A stretch of 64,000 nucleotides of DNA, taken from NCBI GenBank assembly GCA_016946835.1, contig JACVTC010000045.1, positions 652,501-716,500 of the forward strand, in the 5' to 3' direction. How positions within the stretch are numbered: position 1 is the first letter of the stretch; the number at the start of each line of letters is the position of its first letter. A program made the position numbers and the translations under genes. The stretch is from Neocallimastix lanati (nom. inval.) (lineage: Eukaryota; Neocallimastigomycota; Neocallimastigomycetes; Neocallimastigales; Neocallimastigaceae). A model generated the notes under the pieces. That model did not search any database. It was not told where the DNA came from and saw only the letters and a list, made by a program, of their open reading frames with translations. Positions 10,516 to 22,034 of this stretch are shown here, piece after piece.

Positions 10516-13199
10516 ATGTGGAATAAAAAATATTTAAGGTAAAATATTTTTTTTATTTTTATTTTTTTTGTTTCTTTTTCATTTTTTAAACGTTTTATAT
10601 TAAAAAGAAAAAAGATACGAAAAGAAAAAAATTTTTTAAAAAAATTGAGATAATTTTAAATAATAATAAGCATAAAAAAAATTTATAGAAAAATAATTTA
10701 TTCTATTTTTAAAGTTAAAGAGAAATAAAAAAATATTAAAGAAGGAAAGAATATAAAAAATGAAAGTTATCTTCAATAATTAAAAGGATGGAATATTGAT
10801 TTTAATAGTTTAAAGTTTTATTATTATTTGTTTTATTAATGATTTCTCTTTTAGTTAATAGTTTATTATGAATTAATAACTGGGATATAAAAATTTTTTT
10901 TTATTACTTTTATTTATTTTTTTTTTTTTTTGATAAAATATATTTATTAATTTTTTTTATTTTACTTGATTATTATTTATATAGCCTTCTAGGCTTATTT
11001 CTAATAAGTCTTAGAAGAATTTCAGCAGCAACAGGTTTTCTATTTAATTTTAATTAATATTTAAATAAATTTATATAAATATATATATGTATATAATTAA
11101 TAATAATTTCTAATAAATTAAAAAACTTATATGAAAATTTATATATTAAATTTATATTAAATAGAAACATGCACGCCAACTTACGCTGGGTCTACTTATA
11201 CTATACCTAATTGTAAGTAACACCGGGAAATATTTATGATATCTAGTAGTAAAAAAATTTTTTTAAAAAAAAATAAAGACGACATTAAAAGATTTGAAAA
11301 ATGTACTTGAAAATAAAATAAAATATAATAAAATAAAATAAAAAAAAATTCTTTAAATAAATAATAAAAATTTTAGAAAAAAATTGAACAAAAATAAAAA
11401 AAAAAAAGATTATTAATTTATTTAAAATTTCTATTAATATATTTTTTTTATTTATTGAAATAGGTAAGGATGGATACTATTTATTAAAAAATGGTGGTAG
11501 CGCCGCTGTTGCGTCAGCAACAGATTTAGGGGGATGTACAAACGGTAGTAAATGTAATCTATATAAATGTGAAACAACCAGTGGAAAAACAACTTGTAGT
11601 GCGGATACCTCCGTAACGGGTTATGTTGTATATGGTGGTGACGAGAAAGCCTTATTATTATGTACGGCAGGGGCATGTCAAAATGTCGCTGACGCCGAAG
11701 GTACTTACCTTAATGCAGGTTACGATAAAGGTACGAAAGGTGTTATTTTATGTGGTGACGAAGGTTGTGACACTTTAACGACAACAGATGCTATTTACTT
11801 GGATGCCACTTCCGCTATTGCGACCGATCCCACCAAGTTTACGAAGTTGATTACCTGTACCGGAGGAAAGTGTTCCTCCGAAGATCCCTTCGCACCCAAT
11901 ATCGTGTTGGACTATGCCTCGAAGAAAGGGAATGGCAAATACGAACAACTTATTAAATGTGTAGAAGGTACTCCCACTCGTGCCAAGCGTAGTGGCAGTG
12001 AGAATAGCAATAATAGTGACAGTGGCAGCGGAAGCTCTTCAGGTGAAGGTAAATCGACTGGCGTTTCTGATACTTGTATGGTCATGGAGCATGGAGCAAC
12101 GGAAACTAAAGTTACCCATTACGTTTCGGATACTGGGGACATTAGTGATAACATTGGGGATCAATTAATTACCTGTACTTCTGACGGTTGTTTCATTGAT
12201 GAGACCCCAGACGAAGGATACTATATTAATTCAGATCCCGAAGACGATGACATGATCATTCAATGTGAAAAAGAAGGAGAAAACGATTATGATTGTTTCC
12301 AGATAGATAGTAGTACTTTTTCGGATGACTGTGAAAATCCAGGAGAAATAATGATTACTGGTTCAGGTAGTGAAGGAAAGGCTTCCCTTTGTATATCCGA
12401 TAAAAAAGAAGAAGCAAAGGAAATTAAATCGGATAATGAGGATGAATATATATTTATTACGGTGGATGATAAAACTTTCCCTGGAGTCACTACAGAAGGA
12501 AAAATATGTGTAAAGATTAGTGGTGACGAAGGAAGTGTTACGAAGGCAAGTAATAATTTTTGTACTGGTGAAGAAATTAAGGAATGTAAGGTGAGTACGG
12601 GTTCAAATTGTATGATCGAAACCTACTATCTAATAGATTCAACAGACAAAATTATCAGTAAAGGAACTGGTTCATTATTCTATTGTGCTGTCGAAAATGA
12701 AGCCTGCACAAAAATCTTCAATATCGGTATCTACATCGAAGATAAAGAAAATATCTATTACTGTAGTAAACAGGATACACTATCCTGTGAAAAAAGAAAA
12801 TATGAAGATACCTGTGATGAGTCAACAACTGGAAGAATTATTTATAAGGATCCAATCTTATCCATCTGTGTCAATGATGGTGTAGAAATTGAGTTGAGTC
12901 TAAGTAACAATGGATATTATGTTGTTGCCGGAAGTACTGGAAATATATTTACAGAAGATGCTAATAAATATTCCATAATAAAAATTGACGGAAAAGTGAT
13001 TACTCTCGACACCAAATATAAGAATAATTCAAAGTATATCTATGTCAATAGTGGTAATAGTGGTAAATACAAAATCATGGATAGTAAAGAAAGTTGTCCA
13101 AAGAAGGATAGTATCTTTGATAAAGACAGTATTTTAGAACTTAAATGCACTAATGGAGAGTGTACAGAGCCTACCAGTCCAGAACCTGCAAGTCCATAA
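10516..13199 (+). CDS. Secreted scaffoldin-like Cys/Gly-Tyr repeat protein (4 exons)
   Basis: Spliced model: exons 10516-10538, 10985-11034, 11165-11212 and 11464-13199. Phases agree at every junction and give 618 residues. Acceptors are ATATAG, AAATAG and AAATAG. Donors are GTAAAA, GTTTTC (weak) and GTAAGT. Exons 1-2 encode a signal peptide (MWNKKYL, then LLGLFLIS, ending SAAT). The body repeats a loose unit of about 40 residues, LI-x-C-x4-5-C ... G-Y/T-Y-(I/L), e.g. LITCTSDGC then GYYINSD. A Ser/Gly/Asn linker after RAKR sits near residues 210-240, and the tail is a Pro/Ser/Glu-rich SPEPASP. Such Cys/Gly-Tyr repeats recall the scaffoldins of anaerobic-fungal cellulosomes, but those are much larger, so this is a small relative or another wall-associated protein. 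The exons are clearly richer in G+C than the surroundings. Confidence 0.72.
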
Positions 13200-13794
13200 T
13201 AATATAAATTTTTTTTATTGTAATTCTTAATTCAATTAATAATATAATTGAATATTAAAATTTTTATTTATTTTTTAAAAAGTAATATATATTTATTATA
13301 AAAACAAAATTTAAAATTTTTTTTGCAAATATTTATAAAATTTAAAATATACAAAAAAATTTTTTTCATTTTACAATTAAAAAATTATAAAAAATATATT
13401 TATTAAAAATAAAAAAATATTATTTATTGTTAATAAAAACTGTTTTAAAATTAAGAATTTTATAATTTTTTATTTTTTATAATTGTATTATTAATAATTT
13501 ATAAAAAAATTTTTATTCATTTTTATTAATTATTTTTTACCTTTTGATAAAAAAAGATATTACCTTAAGAGATTTTTTATATAAATGAAAAATAAAATAA
13601 AACATGTAAACCAGAATTAAGCTGTTTTTATTTTTATATAATAAAAAACTTAAAATAAAACATTAAAAAATTTTACATAAATCTTCAATGACTTATCAAC
13701 TGTATTATATTAATTTTTACTTTTTATTTTATTTATTTTTTTTTTTATTTTGAAAGTTAAAAATTTTAATTTATTAATATTTTTTTATTTAATA

Positions 13795-14167
13795 ATTGAA
13801 TAATTGAATAATAAATAATAAATAATAAATAATAAATAATTGAATAATAAATAATAAATAAATAATAAAAAGAATAAATAATAAATAAATAAATAATAAA
13901 TAATAAATAATTTAATAATAAATAATAAATAAATATATAAATAAATAATAAATATAAATATAAATATAAATATAAATAAATAATAAATATAAATATAAAT
14001 ATAAATTTAAATTATAAATATTAAATATAAATATAATAAATAAATATAAAATATAAATATAAATTATAGATATATATTATATTATAAATTTAAATTATAA
14101 ATATAAATAATAAATTATATATAATAAATAATAAATAATAAATTATAAATATAAATAATAAATAATA

Positions 14168-14200
<33 letters not shown>

Positions 14201-14310
14201 TAATAAATAATAAATAATAAATAATAAATAATTGAATAATAAATAATAAGAAAATAAATAATAAATAAATAGTAATAATAATAATAAATAATAAATAATA
14301 AATAGTAAAC
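13795..14310. repeat. AATAAATAAT / ATAAAT microsatellite array
   Basis: About 500 bases of AATAAT, AATAAATAAT, ATAAATATAA and AAT units. The open frame 14090-14359 on the minus strand is a translation of this array and is not a gene. Confidence 0.8.
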
Positions 14311-14689
14311 CAAAATTTTCACTATTATAGTGTATTATAAAATGAATTAAATGAAACAAAGAAATAAGAATAAAAGATATTTCAATAAACTAAAACAAAA
14401 ATAATTAAAATAAATTTAAAATGTTGGAAAAAGATATTTTAAATATTAAATAATTCGATTGAGTCCACTTAAAAATTTTCTATTAAATATTGGATTACTT
14501 GTTCTTTAGCTATCCTCATCTAAGATAAATTTAAAGTAAGAAAATATAAAAATTTTACCAATTAAAAAAGGTCACCTCCATCTTATACCCATTTTGAAAC
14601 AAAAAAAGAATAAAAATTTGAAAGATTTTTAAAATCAATAATGTACTTTACAATTACTATTTCAAATAAAAATTCATCAAAATATTATT

Positions 14690-14970
14690 TCTTTTTTTTT
14701 TTTTTTTTTTTTTGTTCAATCCTAAGGAAAAAGTGCGGAGTAAAAAGGAATTGAAGTAAGGACAAAGAAAATGGGAATACGAATTTCTTAAAGTAGAAAG
14801 GCATAAATTTAGGATTATTTCTTTTAGATATAATTTTGAAGCTCATGTTGCCAAAACTTGTCAAATGGATGGAAGACACGACTGTCCAGAAACGGTGTCC
14901 TTTTTGTTAAAGAAAATATAGTAATCATCGATTGGAACTTTGGTTTTTTCTAAAGGATATCATTTCCGTA
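14690..14970 (-). other. Less A+T-rich patch ending in a 24-base poly(A) (minus strand)
   Basis: Read on the minus strand, a moderately complex segment ends in an uninterrupted run of about 24 A residues (T run at 14692-14715). One frame carries an open stretch including TPFLDSRVFHPFDKFW, but it is short and not recognised. A poly(A)-ended patch in an otherwise featureless region would fit a retroposed transcript or SINE. No clear target duplication was found. Confidence 0.25.
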
Positions 14971-15390
14971 AATTTTATATATGAAATACTGTAATGGATA
15001 TTGAAATTTTAAAAAAAAAAATTAAAAATAGATGAACTTATTTTAGGCATATGAATAATTTTATAAAATTTTTTAAATATTTAATAAATATTTAATTTAA
15101 TTTTTATTACATTATATTTTTATTTTTTTTTTTGATATTTTTATAAGAATACATTTCTATATAATTATAAAATTATTAAGTGTTTTATGTAAAAATAATA
15201 ATTTAAATATTTTTTATTTTTATAATATATATAATATATATCATCAATCATATTTAAATGGTTTTATTTTATTTAAATAAATTATTAATATTTTTTTATA
15301 TTTCTAAATAAAAAATTATTAAATTACATAATTTTAAATTGAATGGAATTAATTAGTATAAATCTTTTAAATATATTATTTTTTTTATTT

Positions 15391-16179
15391 TTAATTGATA
15401 TTTTTATTAATAATTTTAGTATTAGTTTTTTTATTTACTAATTTCTTTCTGATGGAATTTCTTTTTATGTTTTTATAGAGCCTTTTTAAATACTTCTTTC
15501 CATAATGACAGAGACTTCCGGCTCTTTGTTTATAGTAATAATATATTCCTTCATCGGGAGCCTTATATATTTTTGGATGGTGCTGGTAGCAATTTTTTCT
15601 GAATATTTTATCTTCCTGATATCTTATATTGGTTGGAAATCGTAGATTATGATCATCCAAAAATTCTCTTCGAAAGATGCTATCGCTGACAAAGCCTTCT
15701 ATTTTCGTAAAATTTTTATGATGAATATACTTATCCGATCCATTAATGCTTTTTACAAAGGTACCAACGACAACATCATAATTTTTTGTATATTTGTATA
15801 AATTTTCAAAAAACCGTTTATCAACATAGTCATCACTATCCAGGAATCCAATAAATTCACCGTTTGCGATATTGATACCAGTATTTCTACTTATGGATGG
15901 TCCTTTATTTTCATCCAAATGAATTATTTTAATTCGATAATCTTCTTTTTTAAGTTTATTCAATATATTAAGTGAATTATCAGAGGATGAATCATCAATA
16001 CATATTATTTCTAATTCCTTTAAAGTTTGGTTCAATACCGACTGAATTGAGCGTTCTAAATAAAGTTCTGTATTATATACTGGTATAATAACAGAAATCT
16101 TAATTTTTGAATAACATTTTCCTTCTAATAAAATAATAATAAAAATATACAATAAAAAAATTCTTTTTAATATAAACAT
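15391..16179 (-). CDS. GT2 family glycosyltransferase, secretory
   Basis: A 262-residue family-2 glycosyltransferase (GT-A fold), predicted to transfer a sugar from a nucleotide-sugar donor inside the secretory pathway. Residues 1-24 form a signal peptide or N-terminal anchor (FILKRIFLLYIFIIILLEG). The catalytic domain follows at once: SVIIPVYN at 29-36, IDDSSSDNS at 61-69, NKGPSISRNTG at 91-101, the metal-binding DSDD at 114-117, and QED at 188-190. YYYYKQRAGS at 213-222 is a conserved end motif, and the tail is Lys/Asn-rich. It is a close relative of 22902-23675, and of a decayed tail at 58370-58590. Short GT2 enzymes of this kind are abundant in bacterial polysaccharide loci, and the added signal peptide suggests redeployment to the ER/Golgi. 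Donor and acceptor cannot be told from sequence. Confidence 0.88.
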   Translation of the reverse strand: MFILKRIFLLYIFIIILLEGKCYSKIKISVIIPVYNTELYLERSIQSVLNQTLKELEIICIDDSSSDNSLNILNKLKKEDYRIKIIHLDENKGPSISRNTGINIANGEFIGFLDSDDYVDKRFFENLYKYTKNYDVVVGTFVKSINGSDKYIHHKNFTKIEGFVSDSIFRREFLDDHNLRFPTNIRYQEDKIFRKNCYQHHPKIYKAPDEGIYYYYKQRAGSLCHYGKKYLKRLYKNIKRNSIRKKLVNKKTNTKIINKNIN

Positions 16180-17358
16180 TTTTTAAAAATATAATTATTC
16201 TTATAAAAATTTTATTTTAATTGTTTTTAAAATTTTATTATTTATTTTATTTAATTTAATAATTTATTATGATTGTATTTATTTAGCTATTGAATTTAAC
16301 TTTCAATTTAAAAATATTTTAGAGCTTTTAATATTAATATTACAGTATAATTTAATATAAAAGTAAAAATGAGATTAATTATTTTTTTTTATTAAAGAAA
16401 TAAGACTTGGTTAATTATTAATTTTTTTTAAATAATAAAAAATTTAACTCTAATTTAATTAAAAATAATAATAAATTTTTTTTTTATAAAAACTTTATAA
16501 TGATAATTTAATTTTTAAAACTTAAATGAATTGCTTATATTGAAGTTAAAAAAATTAAAATAAACAAATTAAATAATTTTTTTCAATTATTAATTTCTGA
16601 ATTAAAATATTTAGTAAAATTTTAGAATAATTTATAATTTGTAATATTTATAAAAAATTAAATAAAAATAGCGAATTTCAATTTTTTTTTTTTCAAAATT
16701 AAATAAACTTTCATAATAAAAATTTTAAAATTCATAAAATATAATAAAATTTTATTATTTGATGTAATATTTTATATATTTTAATTTTTATTTAATTTAA
16801 TAAAAACTATTTTAAATTATTAACTTTCAAATCATTTATTAATAATATATCTAAATAAATAAATTTTAATAAATTCAACTCTATAAAAAACAATAAATAT
16901 TAATAAAGTATTAAAGTTTTATTTTTTTAAATAAACATAAATAATATTTGCTAAAATATAATTAATCTCTGTTATTTTTTAAAATTTAAAAAAACTATTC
17001 TAATATATAATAATAAAATTTTTAAAATTAGTACAGTTGAATATTATAATATGGATATGTTGATAATCTATTAATTATAATAATAAAGTTAACGTATAAA
17101 TTATAAAGTAAATCCTTAATTGTATTATTTAATTTTCTTTAATTTTTAATTATTTTAAATATGAATATAATAATAATAAATTATTCTTATATAAATATTG
17201 TACTTTTAATAAAGAAATTAACTAAATATTTTCAATAATATTATTAATACTTCAAATATTTTAATAGTAAAAATTTTTATTTTTAATTTTATTATAGTAA
17301 TATTTCTTGGAGTTTGATAAAAATATTACTACTAATTTTTCATATTCTTTTTTTTTTT
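16180..17358. other. A+T-rich intergenic region
   Basis: Lies between two genes read on the minus strand. It is nearly pure A and T, and no gene, RNA or element is seen. Confidence 0.6.
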
Positions 17359-19332
17359 TTAAATAGTTCTCTTTTTCTTTATTTTTCTGTTATTTTTCTT
17401 TTTTTTTTTTAGCTCCTTCAACTTCTGTTTATCGTTTTCAATTCTTATCTTCACATTATATATTTCACTTAATTCATTATTATCGTTATGCCATATACTA
17501 TCAATATATTCATATCCGGGTTTACTCAAATTCCAAGGCTTAAATGCGATATAATGAATTATTTTTTCATTAGAAATATATTTATTATTTCCATAAAATA
17601 CTTTTTTTAGAGTATTATATATATTAGATTCTAAAGTTACTTTAATATTATTTTCTAGAAAATATACTTGCATAATATCTTGATCTGGGCAGCTATTATA
17701 ATATGAAAATGATTTATCGTATTTATATGCTAAATTTAACATTTTATCAATATGTGATTTATCCAACATATTTTTATTTATAAATATTACACCATTATTT
17801 ATGTTTGTATTTATTTCATCATGTATGTTATTCCATATTTCTTTATTTTCTACTTTATATTTTTCATGTGTAAAGCATATTATATTTTCATTATTATTGA
17901 ATAATTCACAAATATTTGAAAGTACTAGTGTATCCGAATCAATATATAAAACTTTATCATAATCTGTTAAACCAAAAATCTCAAATTTTATTAAAGGTGG
18001 TATAAACCTTTTTGGTATGAACTTCTTATTTATTTTATCATACTTTAAAGTATCAATTTTCAAAAATTTTACATTAGGAAATTTAAATAATATTCTTTGT
18101 TTAGATTCATTTGATAAAATACTGTATTTGTCATCATGTATTACGAGAATATCTCCATTAAACCAATTATTATGTTTATAAAATGAATATAACATTGTTT
18201 CGAAACCTATAATGTAATTGTCATTTACTATTGTACATAAACAATATTTATAATTTATTAATTTAAATTTTTCATCTAATTTCAATTTAAAATCAGGAAA
18301 TTCACTAATAAAACTTTTTAAAATTAAATTATATTTTTTATTATCTATATTATATAATGATATATCTATTGAATCTTTAATAATATCTTTGGAGTAATCA
18401 TAAATTTTAGAGGATTGACGTAATGTTTTATTTTCAATAATATTAAAACACCATTGCCAAGATTCATCGGATGAAGGAGATAATTTCATAAATAAATCTT
18501 CATCAAAAAATCTTTTGTCTGTAAATGTATTTATTGGATATAAAATACCACCAAATCCATTCATAGGTTTTCCTGTATTAACAATCATATTTTTTATAGC
18601 ATTTAATTTACCTACTTCTGTTTTTATATATAAATATTTATATGATTCCCATTTATATTCAGATGTTAAGTATTGATTTGAAGCACCGAAAATTATATCA
18701 TTAGGATAAATTTTATGATCTTCTAAAAACATTTTTAACCACCATTTTTTTCTGATAATATAATCATCGCAAATTAATATTGGATTATTAGGATATTTCT
18801 TTAAGGTCGGTATCAATCTTTTATGGCTAATTATATTTCTTTCATACCATAAGATTTCAATCAAATCCGGATATTTATTTATAAAATCCACTAAATCAAC
18901 AGGTAAATCATTTTCTTTATTAGGAAATTCAGGAATAGCTAATACTAAAACAATATGATACATTGAAAATGGTACAGATTGATTTACCAATGATTCAAGA
19001 ACAATTTTTACATATTTAATTCTTGCAGGATACGATGTCAAAGAAACAATAACTTTTTCTTGGTTTTTATATAAAGAATCATTTTTAAAATGATTATCTA
19101 ATAGTTCATTATTTATTGTTGTAACTACATTTTGTTTATTATAATTTTCTTCTAAATATAAAATACTTGTTTCATTTAAGTTTTTAAATGAATACTGTAA
19201 TTCATATTTTTTAGTAAGTTCTTTGCATGTCAAACAATGTTTAAATAGACCATTTTTAGATATACCATTAATTCTTTCTATTAAAAAACAGAGTATATGA
19301 TTAATTAAAAATAATTTATAAAAAATTTTCAT
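17359..19332 (-). CDS. Two-domain glycosyltransferase: SLTSYP-type N-domain plus GT8 C-domain
   Basis: A 657-residue protein with a signal peptide/anchor at about 1-24. The N-terminal enzyme domain (about 92-310) shows VSLTSYPARI at 96-105, LICDD at 186-190 and SSDESWQW at 287-294. These belong to a glycosyltransferase type seen in bacterial polysaccharide clusters. The C-terminal domain (about 362-610) is GT8: CTIVNDNYIIG, the DSD metal site at 466-468, NNGVIFIN at 512-519, DQDI at 550-553 and HYIAFKPW at 593-600. Both catalytic cores look complete, so one chain may add two sugars in turn. A C-x2-C-x2-L-x-K-x-Y motif at 33-43 recurs in the GT10 gene. The tail is a Lys/Asn run. A decayed plus-strand copy lies at 36050-37115. 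Confidence 0.85.
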   Translation of the reverse strand: MKIFYKLFLINHILCFLIERINGISKNGLFKHCLTCKELTKKYELQYSFKNLNETSILYLEENYNKQNVVTTINNELLDNHFKNDSLYKNQEKVIVSLTSYPARIKYVKIVLESLVNQSVPFSMYHIVLVLAIPEFPNKENDLPVDLVDFINKYPDLIEILWYERNIISHKRLIPTLKKYPNNPILICDDYIIRKKWWLKMFLEDHKIYPNDIIFGASNQYLTSEYKWESYKYLYIKTEVGKLNAIKNMIVNTGKPMNGFGGILYPINTFTDKRFFDEDLFMKLSPSSDESWQWCFNIIENKTLRQSSKIYDYSKDIIKDSIDISLYNIDNKKYNLILKSFISEFPDFKLKLDEKFKLINYKYCLCTIVNDNYIIGFETMLYSFYKHNNWFNGDILVIHDDKYSILSNESKQRILFKFPNVKFLKIDTLKYDKINKKFIPKRFIPPLIKFEIFGLTDYDKVLYIDSDTLVLSNICELFNNNENIICFTHEKYKVENKEIWNNIHDEINTNINNGVIFINKNMLDKSHIDKMLNLAYKYDKSFSYYNSCPDQDIMQVYFLENNIKVTLESNIYNTLKKVFYGNNKYISNEKIIHYIAFKPWNLSKPGYEYIDSIWHNDNNELSEIYNVKIRIENDKQKLKELKKKKKNNRKIKKKRTI

Positions 19333-20599
19333 TTGATAATAAATATTAATTTGTATAATAGCAATTCAAATTCAATTGTCTGAAGATATAAAATTTATGA
19401 AGAATAATTATTTATTATTTATATTTTTAGAATGAGAATAGTTTATCACAATTAAAAATTAAAAATTTTAAAATTTAATTTGGTTTCAAAAATATCGAAA
19501 TGTTTAAACTAATAAAATACTTAAGTTATTTTACAAGAAATTTAATAGTTCACATTATTTTCTGAATTTTAAGTTGTATTCTCTTATTCTTAAATAATTA
19601 TTTTTAATTATAGATTTTAAATTAAAGTTTCTTTGTTTATTTTCTTGAAATTTAATATGTGTAATTCACTTGTTGAATAAAATTTGAAATATAAATTAAA
19701 ATCGGCATTTTAAATTATTATTAAAATAAATCTTTCAAAATTAAAAACTCTACATATTAGTTTAAAAATATTATTTATTTAAAATATAAAAATAATTTTC
19801 ATTTTTTATTTATTTTTTATTTAAATTGTTTTAGAATTTTTTAATTAAATTATTCAAATTTAATTTTATTATTATAATTAAAAATAAATAAAAAATTAAA
19901 AAAAATAATCATTATGTATATTTAGATTCTTTATTCTGAACAAAATTAAATAAAAAAATTAAATAATATATCATTTTTAATATTTTATAGTTTAAATTAT
20001 AATAAATGAATATAATATAAAATAATACAATGTTATATTATTTAGAATGTATTTTATTATTATTATTAGTACTATATATTTTATATGATTTATAATAAAA
20101 TAATAAAATTTTTTAAATTAATATATTTATATAATTTTAAACATATTTTTTTCTAATCTATTGTGAAAAACAAATTTATAAATCTAAGACAAACACTGTA
20201 TTAATAAAAACAATATAACAAAGTATTTTATGTTATGAGTAATATTATAAAAATGTTTATTAATAATTTTTATTATGAGGATATATATATTTTCTAAGAG
20301 ATATTTTTACATTAAATTTATTTCATATTTTTATATCTTAGTTAATATTATTTAATTTACTTAGAGATTAATTATTGGTTGATATAAATTAATAATATAA
20401 ATAAATGTATGTAACGATTTCGTCTCTAACATTTTTATTTATATAAATTTTATAATTAATTCTTTATTCATGTATTTATATATATATATTAAGATAATAT
20501 TCACTAATTTATATCTTTATTAAAATCTTATCATATATTATTACTTTTATTATTTTTTATTTGTATTTTGTATTTATTTTTAAAAATTTAAAATACAAC
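19333..20599. other. A+T-rich intergenic region
   Basis: Upstream of the two-domain glycosyltransferase. No gene or element is recognised. Confidence 0.55.
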
Positions 20600-21950
20600 T
20601 GTTTTTTTTTATATTAAGAACTAAACATTCTTCTTAATATTTGCTTCTTATTCACATTCTTACTCATTACAAATACAGATTTTCTTTTCAATTTGTCCCT
20701 TTTCAATGTTATTATCAATTATTTTTTTTGATATTATATATAGTTGACTAAACAGTCTATTCATACTTTCTTCAGTTAACTGGATTAATTTTGTTCTAAC
20801 ATTAATACTGTTAATGGTATTTATTTTTTTGAATGCTACATAAAATGATTCCTCATTACTATCGGTTATATAATAATACTTCGTAACTTCAATATTTGCT
20901 TTTGTCGTAATTAAGAATATCTTGCCACCATCATGGCAGTAGTTCTCTTTATTCAATATTTAAACAAAAGTTTCTTTAGTTATACCACAAAATTACCTAC
21001 ATATGACATCGTTATATTACATTTATGTAAAGCACTTCCTTTAGACCAAAAAGTTTTCTCACTTCTGACCAAAATTTTTTAAGAGGAACCCTAACCTGAT
21101 TCATGGGATGAAGTTATATTATGCTGAATAGAATTTTAATTTAAACCACGGTACAAACGAAATCTAAATTTCCAGTTATATCGGAATTCAATTTAAAGAA
21201 ATAATATCCCTATTCTGTTTCAGCCATTCACTTGCCATCCTCATATCTAAATAATAGAATTTTAATATAAATTCCGTTAACAATATGTGAATTATTGGTA
21301 AATGAACAGACTTCACTGATCGAATATTTCAGTTATTACATTTATTTATTTCTACCTCAGTTAAATCATAATTATCAAAAATTTCACAGTTAATATTCAA
21401 TTTTATCATATGGCCTTCAAATAAATTAAGAACTGATTTATTTTTAGTGTTATAAGTATCCTTTACTTAATCACCTTCAACTGGAATACCTTCATATTAC
21501 TATTCTGTATCTCCCTTTTTATATTCATTAATACTACTAATAACAACCATTTCTTATCATCAATACAAACATTCCCACCTTTCATGACTTTATTAAATGT
21601 GATTTCACCATTATTAATTTTTCCACTTGGTACTTGGATTAACCCTAACCCCTATATCATTAAATTATATGATAATTTTTTCATTAGCACTGCTGTGGTT
21701 AATGTATATGCCATTTTTATTTCTATTAATTATTGAATAAACTTTATTTCCATTATTTCCACTCTATAGAAACATGTAATTTCCTCACCATTAATAACAA
21801 TTTAGTTTTTATCTCTATATAAGTTGAGATCAATACATGTAGTTTTAAGCCATGTATTATTATATAAAATTGCAGGTTCATTTATATTATTATTGGCCAT
21901 CACAAATAGTTATAATAATTTCATTTTCAGTACATTTATATGATATTACT
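20600..21950 (-). pseudogene. Decayed scaffoldin-like Cys-repeat protein gene
   Basis: On the minus strand, short frames in changing phase give fragments such as LKTTCIDLNLY, INGEEITCF, NGIYINHSSANEK and STENEIIITICDG. They share the Cys, Gly-Tyr and Asn-rich repeat style of the protein at 10516-13199 (compare GYYINSD and LITCTSDG). No continuous frame remains. The longest open piece, 20660-20956 (98 residues, starting MNKENYCHDGGKIF), is its best-preserved part and probably not a gene of its own. Base composition is richer in G and C than the neighbours, as for the intact gene. Orientation and repeat style are seen; descent from the same family is inferred. Confidence 0.5.
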
Positions 21951-21994
21951 GAGTTTGATGTACTATCTTATAGGATAGTACATCAAACTCAGTA
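21947..21994. repeat. Perfect 21-bp inverted repeat with 6-base loop
   Basis: The left arm (from 21947, core CTGAGTTTGATGTACTATC) is perfectly complementary to the right arm ending at 21994, around TTATAG. It is followed immediately by AGGGTTAGGGTTATAGG, two telomere-like TTAGGG units, and then a second, shorter inverted repeat (ATAGGTACT .. AGTACCTAT, about 22003-22034). It stands at the 5' side of the decayed scaffoldin-like gene. It could be a strong hairpin, the scar of a hairpin-ended element, or a fill-in inverted duplication. Confidence 0.75.
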
Positions 21995-22034
21995 GGGTTA
22001 GGGTTATAGGTACTGGATATATATACCTAGTACC

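Larger units (their letters stand above)
13200..15390. other. Intergenic region with AT arrays
   Basis: The first 600 bases are nearly pure A and T and hold nothing recognisable. They are followed by an AATAAATAAT array and a more complex patch at about 14460-14990, both listed separately. Confidence 0.5.

Noticed and set aside
11452-11676. Antisense ORF over the scaffoldin-like gene
   Set aside because: Opposite strand of a well-supported exon; no domain.
14090-14359. Minus-strand ORF of 89 residues
   Set aside because: Translation of an AATAAT microsatellite.
21994-22012. Telomere or chromosome end
   Set aside because: Only two TTAGGG units, in the interior, with genes on both sides.
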